DNA from: Erythrobacter sp. YT30
Lineage (GTDB): Bacteria; Pseudomonadota; Alphaproteobacteria; Sphingomonadales; Sphingomonadaceae
DNA: 64,000 bases
Direction: 5' to 3'
Assembly (NCBI RefSeq): GCF_001542875.1
Contig: NZ_LMAF01000002.1
Location: forward strand, 1,077,501-1,141,500
The notes beneath the pieces are model-generated. The model was not told where the DNA came from, did not search any database, and saw only the letters and a list, made by a program, of their open reading frames with translations. How positions within the stretch are numbered: the first letter of the stretch is position 1; each line of letters starts with the position of its first letter. Of this stretch, positions 57,097-64,000 are shown in pieces. Position numbers and translations under genes: made by a program.

Positions 57097-58199
57097 GTGA
57101 GGAGATGTCCTGAGCGGTCACGCTTTGTCGCAAGGTAGCGAGCATTGTGGGGATTATCGGGTAGTTGATGCTGCACGCGTTCGGCAACTGTTATGCCATG
57201 GTCTTCCAGCGCTTTTACCTTCGCCGGGTTGTTGGTGAGCAGGCGGATCTTGGTCGCACCTATCAGTTCCAGCATTCTTGCGGCCACGGGAAAATCGCGT
57301 GCCTCGTCGGGAAGACCAAGCCGCTGATTTGCATCGACCGTGTCGAACCCCTGATCCTGAAGGCGATAGGCGCGCAGCTTGTTGATGAGGCCAATCCCGC
57401 GCCCTTCTTGCCGCATGTAAAGAAGGATGCCCCATCCGCCATCCTCGCGCGCATGCCGCGCCATTGCATCAAGGCTTGCATCCAGTTGCGGTCCGCAATC
57501 GCATTTGAGGCTGCCCAGAACATCGCCTGTCAGACATTCGGAATGAAGCCGAACCAGGGGCACCCGATCACCTGTCTGCTCGCCTATGACGAGCGCGACA
57601 TGTTCGCGCGTATCGGCAGTGGAGCGGAAAGCGATGATTTCAGCATCCTCGGTCGCAGTGACCGGTAAACGCGCACGGGTGATGATGTCGAGCCTGCCCG
57701 CATCGGTATACGCGCGAAGATCGCTGGCGATAAGCGAATGCGGTTCACCCCCTTCGCGCGGATCAACCATAAAGGCGGGCAGGATGCCTGCAATCCGGGC
57801 ATACTCCATCGCTGCCACCGCTTCGTCGGCCCAGCTGATAGGCTCAGCACGAAATGGCCCCTTCAATGGATTGTCGAGGTCAAGCGATGGATCAGCGATT
57901 GGGCGCGCTGAATGAAGCGCCATCGCCTCGCCCCCCCGGATCAGTATCGGGGTATGCGGCGCTTCGCCACTTGTCGCAGCATCGCGTTGGTTAGTGAGTT
58001 TCAGCGTCGCTGCACGCGCTGCCGATATGAGCAAGCGATCTGCCGTCGCCCCGCTCGCAATCGCTGTCTCGATCGGCAAGAGAACTGGCCCACCTGCAAA
58101 ATCGAGCGCCCATCCATGGCGCAGCGCATCCACCGCCTGCGCCGCGCGCCGTTCAGGCGATGGCGTCTTCAGGTCATCGGGGGCGTGATTGTCACACAT
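57093..58199 (-). CDS. ribA: GTP cyclohydrolase II with extra N-terminal region
   Basis: A 368-residue protein. The C-terminal 200 residues are a complete GTP cyclohydrolase II: zinc ligands in ECLTGDVLGSLKCDCG and the active-site segment YMRQEGRGIGLINKLRAY. It opens the GTP ring in the first step of riboflavin synthesis. The N-terminal 160 residues resemble a degenerate RibB-like domain in position but lack the DDEDRENEGD-type catalytic motif of 3,4-DHBP synthase. The start is ATG at 58199, five bases after the xth stop. Confidence 0.9.
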   Translation of the reverse strand: MCDNHAPDDLKTPSPERRAAQAVDALRHGWALDFAGGPVLLPIETAIASGATADRLLISAARAATLKLTNQRDAATSGEAPHTPILIRGGEAMALHSARPIADPSLDLDNPLKGPFRAEPISWADEAVAAMEYARIAGILPAFMVDPREGGEPHSLIASDLRAYTDAGRLDIITRARLPVTATEDAEIIAFRSTADTREHVALVIGEQTGDRVPLVRLHSECLTGDVLGSLKCDCGPQLDASLDAMARHAREDGGWGILLYMRQEGRGIGLINKLRAYRLQDQGFDTVDANQRLGLPDEARDFPVAARMLELIGATKIRLLTNNPAKVKALEDHGITVAERVQHQLPDNPHNARYLATKRDRSGHLLT

Positions 58200-58204
58200 G
58201 CGCT

Positions 58205-58993
58205 TTAGATGTCGAACTCGGTTGTGATCGGAATGTGATCGGAGGGTTTCTCCCAGCTTCGGGCATCTTCCAATATGTGGTGGCCTTTTGCCTGTTTCGC
58301 CAGACTGCCCGTTGCCCACATATGATCAAGCCTGCGTCCTCGATCATTCTTGCGCCAATCGGGCGATCGATAAGACCACCAGCTGAAGTATCGTTCGGGA
58401 TGCGGGATATGCTCGCGCCCGATATCGACCCAGTCATGCGCCTGTTTGAAGCGATCCAGCGCTTCAACCTCGATAGGCGTGTGGCTGACGACCTTAAGCA
58501 ATTGCTTGTGGCTCCAAACATCGCTTTCCAGAGGAGCAATGTTGAAATCGCCGACGATCAGAGTGGGTCGATCCACTGCGTCGGCCCAGCTGGCCATGCG
58601 CTCCAGAAAATCGAGCTTCTGACCAAATTTCGCGTTTTGCTCGCGGTCGGGGACATCGCCTCCGGCAGGGACATAGACATTTTCGACGACCATATCCTTG
58701 CCGACGACTTCGACACCAACATGCCGCGCTTCGCCATTTGCCTGCCAGTCGTGACGGGAGACTTCCTTGATGGGCAGGCGGCTGATTGTCGCGACCCCGT
58801 GATACCCTTTTTGTCCGCAAACCGCCTGATGTTCATAGCCCGCTTCGGCCAGAGCCTTGGCCGGGAATTGCTCTTCAACGCATTTGATTTCCTGAAGGCA
58901 CAGAATGTCGGGGCCGTGCTCTTTCAAAAACTTTTGCACGATGGGAAGGCGCAAGCGGACGGAATTGATATTCCAGGTGGTGACTGAGATCAT
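58205..58993 (-). CDS. xth: Exodeoxyribonuclease III
   Basis: A 262-residue Mg-dependent AP endonuclease/exonuclease. Motifs: TTWNINSVRLRL at the N-terminus (Asn), CLQEIKC with the metal-binding Glu, GGDVPD, the active-site VGDFNIAP, and DHIPITTEF at the C-terminus (Asp-His). It repairs abasic sites in DNA. The ATG at 58993 matches family N-termini. It heads an operon with ribA and a GNAT gene. Confidence 0.93.
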   Translation of the reverse strand: MISVTTWNINSVRLRLPIVQKFLKEHGPDILCLQEIKCVEEQFPAKALAEAGYEHQAVCGQKGYHGVATISRLPIKEVSRHDWQANGEARHVGVEVVGKDMVVENVYVPAGGDVPDREQNAKFGQKLDFLERMASWADAVDRPTLIVGDFNIAPLESDVWSHKQLLKVVSHTPIEVEALDRFKQAHDWVDIGREHIPHPERYFSWWSYRSPDWRKNDRGRRLDHMWATGSLAKQAKGHHILEDARSWEKPSDHIPITTEFDI

Positions 58994-59103
58994 GGCGCGT
59001 GGCTTAGGACGCGAGGGACGGTCAATCAAACCAAACCTTTCGCTTTCCCGTCACAATAGGGTCCGATAGGCAAGGACCAGACCCAAGAAAGGAGCCCTTT
59101 TTG

Positions 59104-60531
59104 ATGAATCGCCTGATTTTGTCCTGTGTTGCTGCAAGCGCATTGGCCCTTGGCGCATGCTCAGCTGGCGGAAGTGAAACCGTCGCCAGCGTATCGACGG
59201 TGCAACCCGCAGCTCCGGCAAAGCAAAAGGCGAAGAACGTCATCCTCTTTATCGGGGATGGCATGGGCATTTCGACCATCACGGCCGCACGCATATATGC
59301 TGGACAAAAGCAGGGGCAGACCGGCGAAGAATACGTTTTGCCGTTTGAGACTTTTGACAACGTGGCGCTGGTCAAAACCTACAACACAAACGCGCAGGTG
59401 CCTGATAGTGCTGGCACAGCGACGGCGATGCATTCAGGCAAGAAGACGCGCATCGGAGTGCTTGGCGTGGGACCCGATGCCGTTCGCGGCAATTGCGACA
59501 GCGCACTTGCCAATCCGCTGCCATTGATGGGCGAAGAGGCGACAAAGCGCGGCCTCGCGCTCGGTATCGTCTCGACCGCGCGCATTACCCACGCGACCCC
59601 GGCGAGCGTTTATGCTCGCAGCGCTGATCGCAATTGGGAAGGCTATATTGAGCCCGAGGAAGAGCGCAATTGCACAGATATCGCCACCCAGTTGGTTCAA
59701 TCGGATTTCGATGTGGCTCTGGGCGGGGGCACGGGCGGGTTTTTCGGTTCGGCTCAAGGCGGGCGCCGCTTGGAAGAAACGGCAGACCTGCCTGCTCAAT
59801 GGGTGGCGCGCACTGGCGGCAGCTATGTGACCGATAAAGCGGCTCTTGATTCAGCACCGATGGACAAGCCTGTTCTCGGTCTCTTTTCATCAAGCCACAT
59901 GACCTACATGGCCGAACGCGCCAATGGTGAAGGCCTCAATGAGCCGACGCTTACGGACATGACTCGCCAAGCGATTGCCCGCCTCAAATCAGATCCAGAC
60001 GGGTATTACCTGATGGTCGAAAGTGGGCGGATTGATCACGGGCACCATGCGGGCAAAGCAGGATTTGCACTTGAAGAGACGCTCGAATTTGCGCGGGCGA
60101 TTCAATACGCCATCGATAACACTGATCCTTCCGAAACGCTGATCATGGTGACGGCTGATCACAGCCACGTTTTCACGATTTCAGGGTACCCAAGGCGCGG
60201 CAACGATATCCTGGGCCTGGTGGTGCCACCTGAAGGCGATATCTCGAACACCGAAGAACCGGTGAAAGCGCAGGACGGAAAGCCTTACACAACACTTGGC
60301 TACTGGAATGGCCCCGGCGCTATCGAGCATGATCACGAAGAAGGCCGACCCGTTCCCGAAACAGGGGTTGACGCGCGTCAGCAAGCAGCGATTCCCTTGT
60401 ACAGCGAAACTCATGCTGGCGAAGACGTCGCGCTTTATGCGCAAGGGCCGGGCGCCGAAAAGGCGCGAGGCGTGATTGAGCAGAATGTCATTTACGACAT
60501 CATCGTGTCGGCATTCGGCTGGGAAGACTAG
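59104..60531 (+). CDS. Alkaline phosphatase, lipoprotein form
   Basis: A 475-residue alkaline phosphatase of the PhoA superfamily. The first metal motif is IGDGMGIST, the nucleophile Ser lies in PDSAGTATAM, then VESGRIDHGHH and TADHSH supply metal ligands. The N-terminus carries a lipobox LGAC, so it is membrane-anchored in the periplasm or on the surface. A TTG three bases earlier is an alternative start; AGGAG lies upstream. It would release phosphate from organic phosphates. Confidence 0.93.
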   Translation: MNRLILSCVAASALALGACSAGGSETVASVSTVQPAAPAKQKAKNVILFIGDGMGISTITAARIYAGQKQGQTGEEYVLPFETFDNVALVKTYNTNAQVPDSAGTATAMHSGKKTRIGVLGVGPDAVRGNCDSALANPLPLMGEEATKRGLALGIVSTARITHATPASVYARSADRNWEGYIEPEEERNCTDIATQLVQSDFDVALGGGTGGFFGSAQGGRRLEETADLPAQWVARTGGSYVTDKAALDSAPMDKPVLGLFSSSHMTYMAERANGEGLNEPTLTDMTRQAIARLKSDPDGYYLMVESGRIDHGHHAGKAGFALEETLEFARAIQYAIDNTDPSETLIMVTADHSHVFTISGYPRRGNDILGLVVPPEGDISNTEEPVKAQDGKPYTTLGYWNGPGAIEHDHEEGRPVPETGVDARQQAAIPLYSETHAGEDVALYAQGPGAEKARGVIEQNVIYDIIVSAFGWED

Positions 60532-60724
60532 GTTTCAACTCAACCGTCCGGGGCGCGTGGCTCGCGGGCAGAACTGCTTCTTTCATATGAGCTTGGACTA
60601 GGCTCCTCTGAGAAGTGTGCCGATTGAGAACCGGAGCGCAGAGCACTTTAAGGTGCGTGAGCACCGGAAGCGCAGATCGGTGCGCTACGCAGGCCAGCAT
60701 AGTTCGAGCGGGTGGCTTATGTGC

Positions 60725-60764
60725 AAAAAAAGCCTCTGTCTCGGGGGCGATGAGACAGAGGCTT
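60725..60764 (-). terminator. Intrinsic terminator, minus strand
   Basis: Perfect 13-bp inverted repeat (AAGCCTCTGTCTC at 60730-60742 and its complement at 60752-60764). It is followed by seven T residues on the minus strand only. It ends the small-RNA candidate or the lolA-like transcript. Confidence 0.9.
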
Positions 60765-60870
60765 CGTTGTTAGCGTTCGTCACGCTTGGTCAAGACGGCC
60801 TTTTCGAAGGAGAGGGCAACAGGGGGGAAACCCACCTTCGACCGCCTTGATTGCCATTAATAAGGATTTC
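60725..60870 (-). ncRNA. Candidate small RNA with C/U-rich loop and intrinsic terminator
   Basis: On the minus strand, CAAGGCGG then TCGAAGG (60849-60835) pairs with CCTTCGA and CCGTCTTG (60810-60804, 60798-60791) across a 5-base bulge. A G-U pair on this strand is an A-C mismatch on the other, which supports minus-strand transcription. The 24-base loop contains CCCCCC and CCCTCT, a pyrimidine-rich sequence able to pair with Shine-Dalgarno regions. A strong terminator follows after 26 bases. The 5' end (about 60870) is a guess, and the RNA could be a 3' UTR of the lolA-like gene. Confidence 0.45.
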
Positions 60871-60938
60871 TGGCTTTCACGTATATGAATATCGACTCGC
60901 CTTTGTCGTATCTTTACAACCGCTGGCCGATGAGGCGT

Positions 60939-61631
60939 TCATCGCGGTCGACGAGAGGAGCGACGCGGATCGTCGAACTTAAAAGTGCTTTCTGCAACCG
61001 CGAGGCCGTATCGATGATTCGAAAGGCTCACCCGCGTGCGATAATTCTGCGCGTCCAATGCAACCCATTGGGCAAGCTGTAAGCCGCCCGGCGCGCTTGG
61101 ATTGCGTACGAAGATGAGGTTAATTACGCCAAATTCGGGGCGCTTTGGGTCGCGAACTTCGATGCTGATCACGCGGCTATCCGTCGTCGGGACAAGATTG
61201 CCGTATTTGCTCATGTCGCGATTGGGATCGAGCAGCGCGCCAAGCGGGGATCGCTTGATCGGCCAGCGTTCAACCTGGCGAACCTCGTAATCCACCATGT
61301 ATAACGATTTGCCGTTCGACACGACGAGCAGATCGGCATCCTTGCCGTAATCAAAGCGGATTTTGCCCGGCCGTTTCAACGTCATCACACCGCGCGTGGT
61401 TTGGCCGCGCTGATCGGTTTGGACGAAGTCGGCTTTCATCGTCGATATCGCGCGCAGCGCCTTCACCGCGCTATCAAGATCGTTTGACGATTGCGCAGCT
61501 GCTGCCGGGATAAGGCCAACTGGCTGATTGTTCGCTGTCTGAAGCGGCTGGCCAATTGAAAGGCCAAGCGCAATCGCTCCGGTTGTCCCGGCTGCGATGG
61601 CTGTTTTGCGAAAGATATTCCTCATGCCCAT
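60939..61631 (-). CDS. lolA: LolA-like outer-membrane lipoprotein carrier
   Basis: A 230-residue secreted protein of the LolA family. A signal sequence (IAAGTTGAIALGLSIGQP) precedes the typical opening AVKALRAISTMKADFVQTD, then RGVMTLKRPGKIRFDY and DLLVVSNGKSLYMVDY. LolA carries lipoproteins across the periplasm. It is shorter of C-terminal motif than E. coli LolA but within the alphaproteobacterial range. The start is ATG at 61631 or 61625; no clear ribosome site is seen. Confidence 0.85.
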   Translation of the reverse strand: MGMRNIFRKTAIAAGTTGAIALGLSIGQPLQTANNQPVGLIPAAAAQSSNDLDSAVKALRAISTMKADFVQTDQRGQTTRGVMTLKRPGKIRFDYGKDADLLVVSNGKSLYMVDYEVRQVERWPIKRSPLGALLDPNRDMSKYGNLVPTTDSRVISIEVRDPKRPEFGVINLIFVRNPSAPGGLQLAQWVALDAQNYRTRVSLSNHRYGLAVAESTFKFDDPRRSSRRPR

Positions 61632-61715
61632 AGATCCAGCGCTATTCGTCGCGCATTGAACTGAGGCTGAATTGAAGCGGGCGCAAGCGTTAAGTTGAGC
61701 CTGCCTCCCGAAAGA

Positions 61716-61883
61716 TCACTTGATCTTGGCTTCTTTGAATTCGACGTGCTTCTTTGCGACCGGATCGTATTTGCGGAACGACATCTTTTCGGTGATGTTA
61801 CGCGGATTCTTCTTGGTCACATAGTAAAAGCCCGTGTCTGCGGTCGAGACGAGCTTGATCTTGACGGTTGCGGGCTTCGCCAT
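61716..61883 (-). CDS. rpmG: 50S ribosomal protein L33
   Basis: A 55-residue protein: [20 protein letters not shown], then [20 protein letters not shown] and [15 protein letters not shown]. It is the Cys-free L33 form typical of alphaproteobacteria. The start ATG at 61883 and stop TGA at 61716 are unambiguous. It lies in the opposite strand to a longer open frame that is a shadow. The leader contains a long-range 10-bp inverted repeat. Confidence 0.96.
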   Translation of the reverse strand: MAKPATVKIKLVSTADTGFYYVTKKNPRNITEKMSFRKYDPVAKKHVEFKEAKIK

Positions 61884-61903
61884 GGCGGTATCCTAATTCG
61901 GGT

Positions 61904-61973
61904 GGCGGCGCTCAAAATGTTCGAGCAGCCTGAAAAACAAAGGGCGACGCGTGCCCAAAATGGGAGCGCCGCC
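61904..61973 (-). promoter_or_regulatory. Possible structured leader of rpmG
   Basis: GGCGGCGCTC (61904-61913) and GAGCGCCGCC (61964-61973) form a perfect 10-bp inverted repeat 20 bases upstream of the rpmG start. Between them lies a short hairpin GGGC/GCCC followed on the minus strand by TTTGTTTTT, a weak terminator shape. Autoregulatory attenuation is one reading; chance in GC-rich DNA is another. Confidence 0.3.
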
Positions 61974-62092
61974 TCACAGACGCGCGCCATTGGGTGATTC
62001 TGGGGGAAAAGTCAAGCGATCAAAGGTGTAGCTTAGTAGACTCTCGAAGCGATGTGATTGATCATTCATTCAGCTGTTGGTTCTGACTCCGT

Positions 62093-62162
62093 GTGCCTTT
62101 GACGACGCGAGGCACGTTCGGTGTTTCGGGGCGGACGGCCCACCCGTTCGACGTCAAAGGAG
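62093..62162 (+). promoter_or_regulatory. Candidate leader that can hide its own ribosome-binding site
   Basis: CCTTTGACG (62096-62104) pairs perfectly with CGTCAAAGG (62152-62160), whose AAAGG is part of the AAAGGAG ribosome site seven bases before the ATG at 62170. A competing hairpin GTGCC/GGCAC (62093-62097, 62111-62115) uses the CC of the first strand, so two folds exclude each other. This is the layout of a translational switch or thermometer; no known class is recognised. Confidence 0.45.
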
Positions 62163-62169
62163 AAATCCA

Positions 62170-62304
62170 ATGTCGAAGTACGGAAAGCGCGGGAGAGATG
62201 CTGGCACTGGACAGTTCATCACCGTGCAAGAAGCAGAACGTCGCAAGAAAACTGCGATTGTTGAACGCTTCAAAAAGGACCGGAACGGACGGCCGCAAAA
62301 CTGA
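62170..62304 (+). CDS. Small conserved alphaproteobacterial protein (44 residues)
   Basis: MSKYGKRGRDAGTGQFITVQ, then EAERRKKTAIVERFKKDRNG and a short tail. The KYGKR...GTGQFI...EAERR pattern occurs in a group of tiny basic proteins widespread in alphaproteobacteria, of unknown role. AAAGGAG seven bases before the ATG fixes the start. Its leader can fold to cover this site. A 9-bp hairpin (62325-62350) follows. Confidence 0.75.
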   Translation: MSKYGKRGRDAGTGQFITVQEAERRKKTAIVERFKKDRNGRPQN

Positions 62305-62324
62305 GCCGTTCTAGTCTGATGGGT

Positions 62325-62350
62325 CGCCGAGGCTTTTATGGGCCTCGGCG
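62325..62350. terminator. Hairpin between convergent genes, possible terminator
   Basis: CGCCGAGGC (62325-62333) and GCCTCGGCG (62342-62350), perfect 9-bp stem with an 8-base loop. There is no T run on either side, so termination would be weak or factor-assisted. It lies between the 44-residue protein gene and arfB. Confidence 0.4.
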
Positions 62351-62413
62351 GCTTGCAGGTCAAAACGGCCCGACTCGTTTCATGCACGTCTCGACTCGGG
62401 TAGGAAATGCTTT

Positions 62414-62830
62414 TCACCAATCCTTTGCGCTCGGCTTGGCGCGATTGGCTTTCACTTGCCCTCGCGCTTTCTTTGTTTTCAATCGCTGGGTTTTGCCGAC
62501 GCGGTTGATCCGCGTCTTGGCGCGTTTCTTGGGACGCTGATGCGCGGCCTTGAGCATCTCTTCAAGCTTTGCACGCGCCGCCTGTCGATTGGCTTCTTGC
62601 GTGCGGTGCTGGCGAGCGGTGATCAGCAGATCACCGGCGGTTGTAAGCTTGGAGCCTGCAAGCTCGCGCAATCTTGCGAAGACCGGGGGCGGCAGGCGGA
62701 GCGCATAGATGTTGACGCGCAGCTGAACTTCGGTCGCGACCTTGTTGGCATTCTGCCCACCGGGGCCTGAGCCAGCGAGGAAGCTCTCCTCGGCGAGCGC
62801 GTGAACCCGGTTAAGAAGGCTCGGTTCCAT
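62414..62830 (-). CDS. arfB: Alternative ribosome-rescue factor ArfB (peptidyl-tRNA hydrolase)
   Basis: A 138-residue class-I release-factor-like protein. The GGQ motif lies in GSGPGGQNANKVATEVQLR near residue 21, and the C-terminal tail is long and basic (RPKKRAKTRINRVGKTQR..., KKARGQVKANRAK), as needed to enter the mRNA channel of stalled ribosomes. It hydrolyses peptidyl-tRNA on non-stop complexes. It overlaps the rluA-type gene by 20 bases and is last in its operon. Confidence 0.93.
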   Translation of the reverse strand: MEPSLLNRVHALAEESFLAGSGPGGQNANKVATEVQLRVNIYALRLPPPVFARLRELAGSKLTTAGDLLITARQHRTQEANRQAARAKLEEMLKAAHQRPKKRAKTRINRVGKTQRLKTKKARGQVKANRAKPSAKDW

Positions 62831-63524
62831 CGCTTTGCTCAGGGACTGGCGGAGCGGTTAGCCCTGCGCGGATGAAGTCTTCGGGGAAGGGCGAATACGC
62901 AGTGATGGCCGGTTTGCCATCGCGCTCCACCCGGATAGTCTCTGCATGAAGCATCGTGCGCGGCGCGCCCTTGTTTTGTCCGCGCACCGGGCCGTAAACG
63001 GGATCACCCAGCAAAGGCGCGCCAAGGCCTTGTAGCGCATGAGCCCGCAATTGGTGCGTGCGTCCGGTTTCCGGGCGAAAGCGGATCAGCGAACGTTTTC
63101 GGTCCCCCTCGCCAATCGTCTCAAGCAGCTCCCAGTGCGAGATCGCTGGCTTGCCCTTCTTTGCAGCAATCATCCGCCAGCCTTTTTCCGCTGAGCTGAT
63201 CTTCGAGAGGGCAAGTTCAATTGTGCCTGATGTCTCCCGCGGCTCGATGTCGAGAACAGCGAGGTAAGTCTTGCCGACCAACCTGTCTTCAAACGCCTTG
63301 TTGAAACGCTTGAGCGCCTTTGGATTGCGCGCAAGGAGCAGGCAGCCGCTTGTGTCGGTATCAAGCCTGTGCACTGGCGTAGGCCGCCGCTGAAAGCCTA
63401 GCTTCAGCTGCTCAAGATGATCCTCGAGGCATTCGCCCCCGCGTTTTGGGCGGTCTACCGGAAGACCGGCAGGCTTGTCGATCACAAGCGCTTCGCCGTC
63501 TTCGAAGAGGATGGGGATGTTCAT
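62811..63524 (-). CDS. RluA-family RNA pseudouridine synthase
   Basis: A 237-residue pseudouridine synthase of the RluA/RluC branch without an S4 domain. The catalytic Asp lies in HRLDTDTSGCLLLARN, and the later RPETGRTHQLRAHAL and GDPVYGP are family motifs. The rRNA or tRNA target cannot be told by eye. It overlaps the aminodeoxychorismate lyase gene by four bases (ATGA) upstream and arfB downstream. Confidence 0.92.
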   Translation of the reverse strand: MNIPILFEDGEALVIDKPAGLPVDRPKRGGECLEDHLEQLKLGFQRRPTPVHRLDTDTSGCLLLARNPKALKRFNKAFEDRLVGKTYLAVLDIEPRETSGTIELALSKISSAEKGWRMIAAKKGKPAISHWELLETIGEGDRKRSLIRFRPETGRTHQLRAHALQGLGAPLLGDPVYGPVRGQNKGAPRTMLHAETIRVERDGKPAITAYSPFPEDFIRAGLTAPPVPEQSDGTEPS

Positions 63525-64000
63525 ATCAATCGTGCTTTCATGAGACCGCGAACGGCATTTCCAATCAAAAAGCCATTCTCAAGGTCTTCCAATGTCAGCT
63601 CCGCCTCTTTCGCCTTGCCTTGAGCAATCAGATGTTCGCGCAGTATGCCGGGCAGTAGGCCGAGTGATTGAGGCGGCGTCAGGAGCACACCATCACGCTC
63701 GACAAACACATTCGTGAAGCTTCCCTCGGTTACCAAGCCATCATCGCGAACCAGCACCGCTTCTTTCGCGCCCACATGCTGCGCTGCCTTCAAAGCACCT
63801 TCATAAAACCCTCGGTCCGAAGTCTTGTGCACCAATCGCCAATCGCTGGGTGAAACCGGATTGGGGAGCGCTGCAACAGGAAGTGGCTCTGCCGCAGGCT
63901 CGGGCAGAGGCCCGGTTTCAAGCGCAGTCGCGCCAGATCTCGCAGCAAGCAGGCGAAGTTTGACCGGGCTTTCGAGCTCAAAACACAGCGCCTGGATTTG
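63521..64000 (-). CDS. pabC: Aminotransferase class IV domain (4-amino-4-deoxychorismate lyase, probably C-terminus of a PabB-PabC fusion); 5' end outside window
   Basis: The frame is open to the window edge (160 codons visible). The last 100 residues match class IV PLP enzymes: KTSDRGFYEGAL, then VLVRDDGLVTEGSFTNVFVE with the conserved Glu and Thr/Ser-Asn-Val, and LLPGILREHLI. The sequence upstream (SPVKLRLLAARSGATALETGP) resembles the linker and N-terminal part seen in fused aminodeoxychorismate synthase/lyase proteins. The enzyme releases 4-aminobenzoate for folate. It is the first visible gene of the pabBC-rluA-arfB operon. Confidence 0.82.
   Translation of the reverse strand, partial: QIQALCFELESPVKLRLLAARSGATALETGPLPEPAAEPLPVAALPNPVSPSDWRLVHKTSDRGFYEGALKAAQHVGAKEAVLVRDDGLVTEGSFTNVFVERDGVLLTPPQSLGLLPGILREHLIAQGKAKEAELTLEDLENGFLIGNAVRGLMKARLI

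Larger units (their letters stand above)
60532..60938. other. Gene-free 407-base region holding a small-RNA candidate
   Basis: No convincing coding region. The first 190 bases show nothing I can name. The remainder holds a minus-strand intrinsic terminator (60725-60764) and a large hairpin (60791-60849), listed separately. A short plus-strand open frame (60617-60850) runs through both hairpins and is rejected. Confidence 0.6.

Noticed and set aside
58160..58987. Plus-strand open frame of 275 codons
   Set aside because: Antisense to xth, which has all catalytic motifs.
60640..60715. tRNA-like look (paired GGTGCG/CGCACC-like segments and GTTCGAG)
   Set aside because: No acceptor stem, anticodon arm spacing or CCA-proximal pairing can be drawn; GTTCGAG alone is not enough.
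60617..60850. Plus-strand open frame of 77 codons
   Set aside because: It crosses the terminator hairpin and the small-RNA stem and has no ribosome site or family resemblance.
61695..61997. Plus-strand open frame of 100 codons
   Set aside because: It is antisense to rpmG, whose 55-residue product is unmistakable.

Overview
The window looks like a chromosomal segment of a marine alphaproteobacterium of the order Sphingomonadales, most likely Erythrobacteraceae. The evidence is moderate-to-high GC, dense gene packing with many ATGA-type overlaps, and the gene mix: exosortase-A-associated glycosyltransferase and ligase genes, PHB metabolism, a GTP cyclohydrolase II with an extra N-terminal region, DUF3576 and DUF455 proteins, and a phenylalanine hydroxylase. 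I see no rRNA, tRNA, CRISPR array, insertion sequence or phage gene. Genus assignment is inference.

Layout. 1-5.1 kb: end of a peroxiredoxin, a DUF455 ferritin-like protein, an M23 peptidase followed by a row of RNA hairpins ending in a terminator, then a coupled acyl-CoA synthetase/cytochrome P450 pair. 5.3-10.2 kb: YqiJ/flotillin membrane pair, galU and murA. 10.2-15.3 kb: small regulators, a MarR-controlled DJ-1/SnoaL module, an acetoacetyl-CoA reductase and envelope proteins. 15.3-22.9 kb: leuS-lptE-holA, a sugar-phosphate transferase broken by one extra base in an A7 run, and an RNase D-lptC-lptA operon. 23-33 kb: ung, lipoproteins, a porin-like protein and gltBD. 33-37.4 kb: an acidic membrane protein and exosortase-A-associated polysaccharide genes. 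37.5-39.3 kb: hydratase and thiolase. 39.3-41.8 kb: a three-gene overlapping operon of outer-membrane barrel, seven-helix membrane protein and ATP-grasp ligase. 41.9-49.9 kb: DUF4126, DUF1176, PHA depolymerase, ABC exporter, uppP, phhA and ppk2. 50-54.7 kb: a four-gene acyl-CoA catabolic operon (dehydrogenase, CoA-transferase, thiolase, dehydratase) with a REP-like element inside it. 54.8-64 kb: two small lipoproteins, a beta-helix protein, xth-ribA-GNAT, alkaline phosphatase, a probable small RNA, lolA-like, rpmG, a 44-residue protein with a fold-prone leader, and a pabBC-rluA-arfB operon running off the end.

How the genes fit together. Envelope building dominates: LPS transport (lptA, lptC, lptE), peptidoglycan (murA, uppP, M23 peptidase), surface polysaccharide (galU, sugar transferase, glycosyltransferase, O-ligase) and several outer-membrane or lipoprotein genes. 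The second theme is acyl-CoA and PHB turnover (phaB, phaZ, two thiolases, two hydratases, acyl-CoA dehydrogenase, CoA ligase), with candidate operators beside phaZ and the 37.5 kb hydratase. The most promising candidate for an undescribed system is the barrel/7TM/ATP-grasp operon. The most promising non-coding signals are the hairpin series at 2022-2122 and the minus-strand small-RNA candidate near 60.7-60.9 kb.
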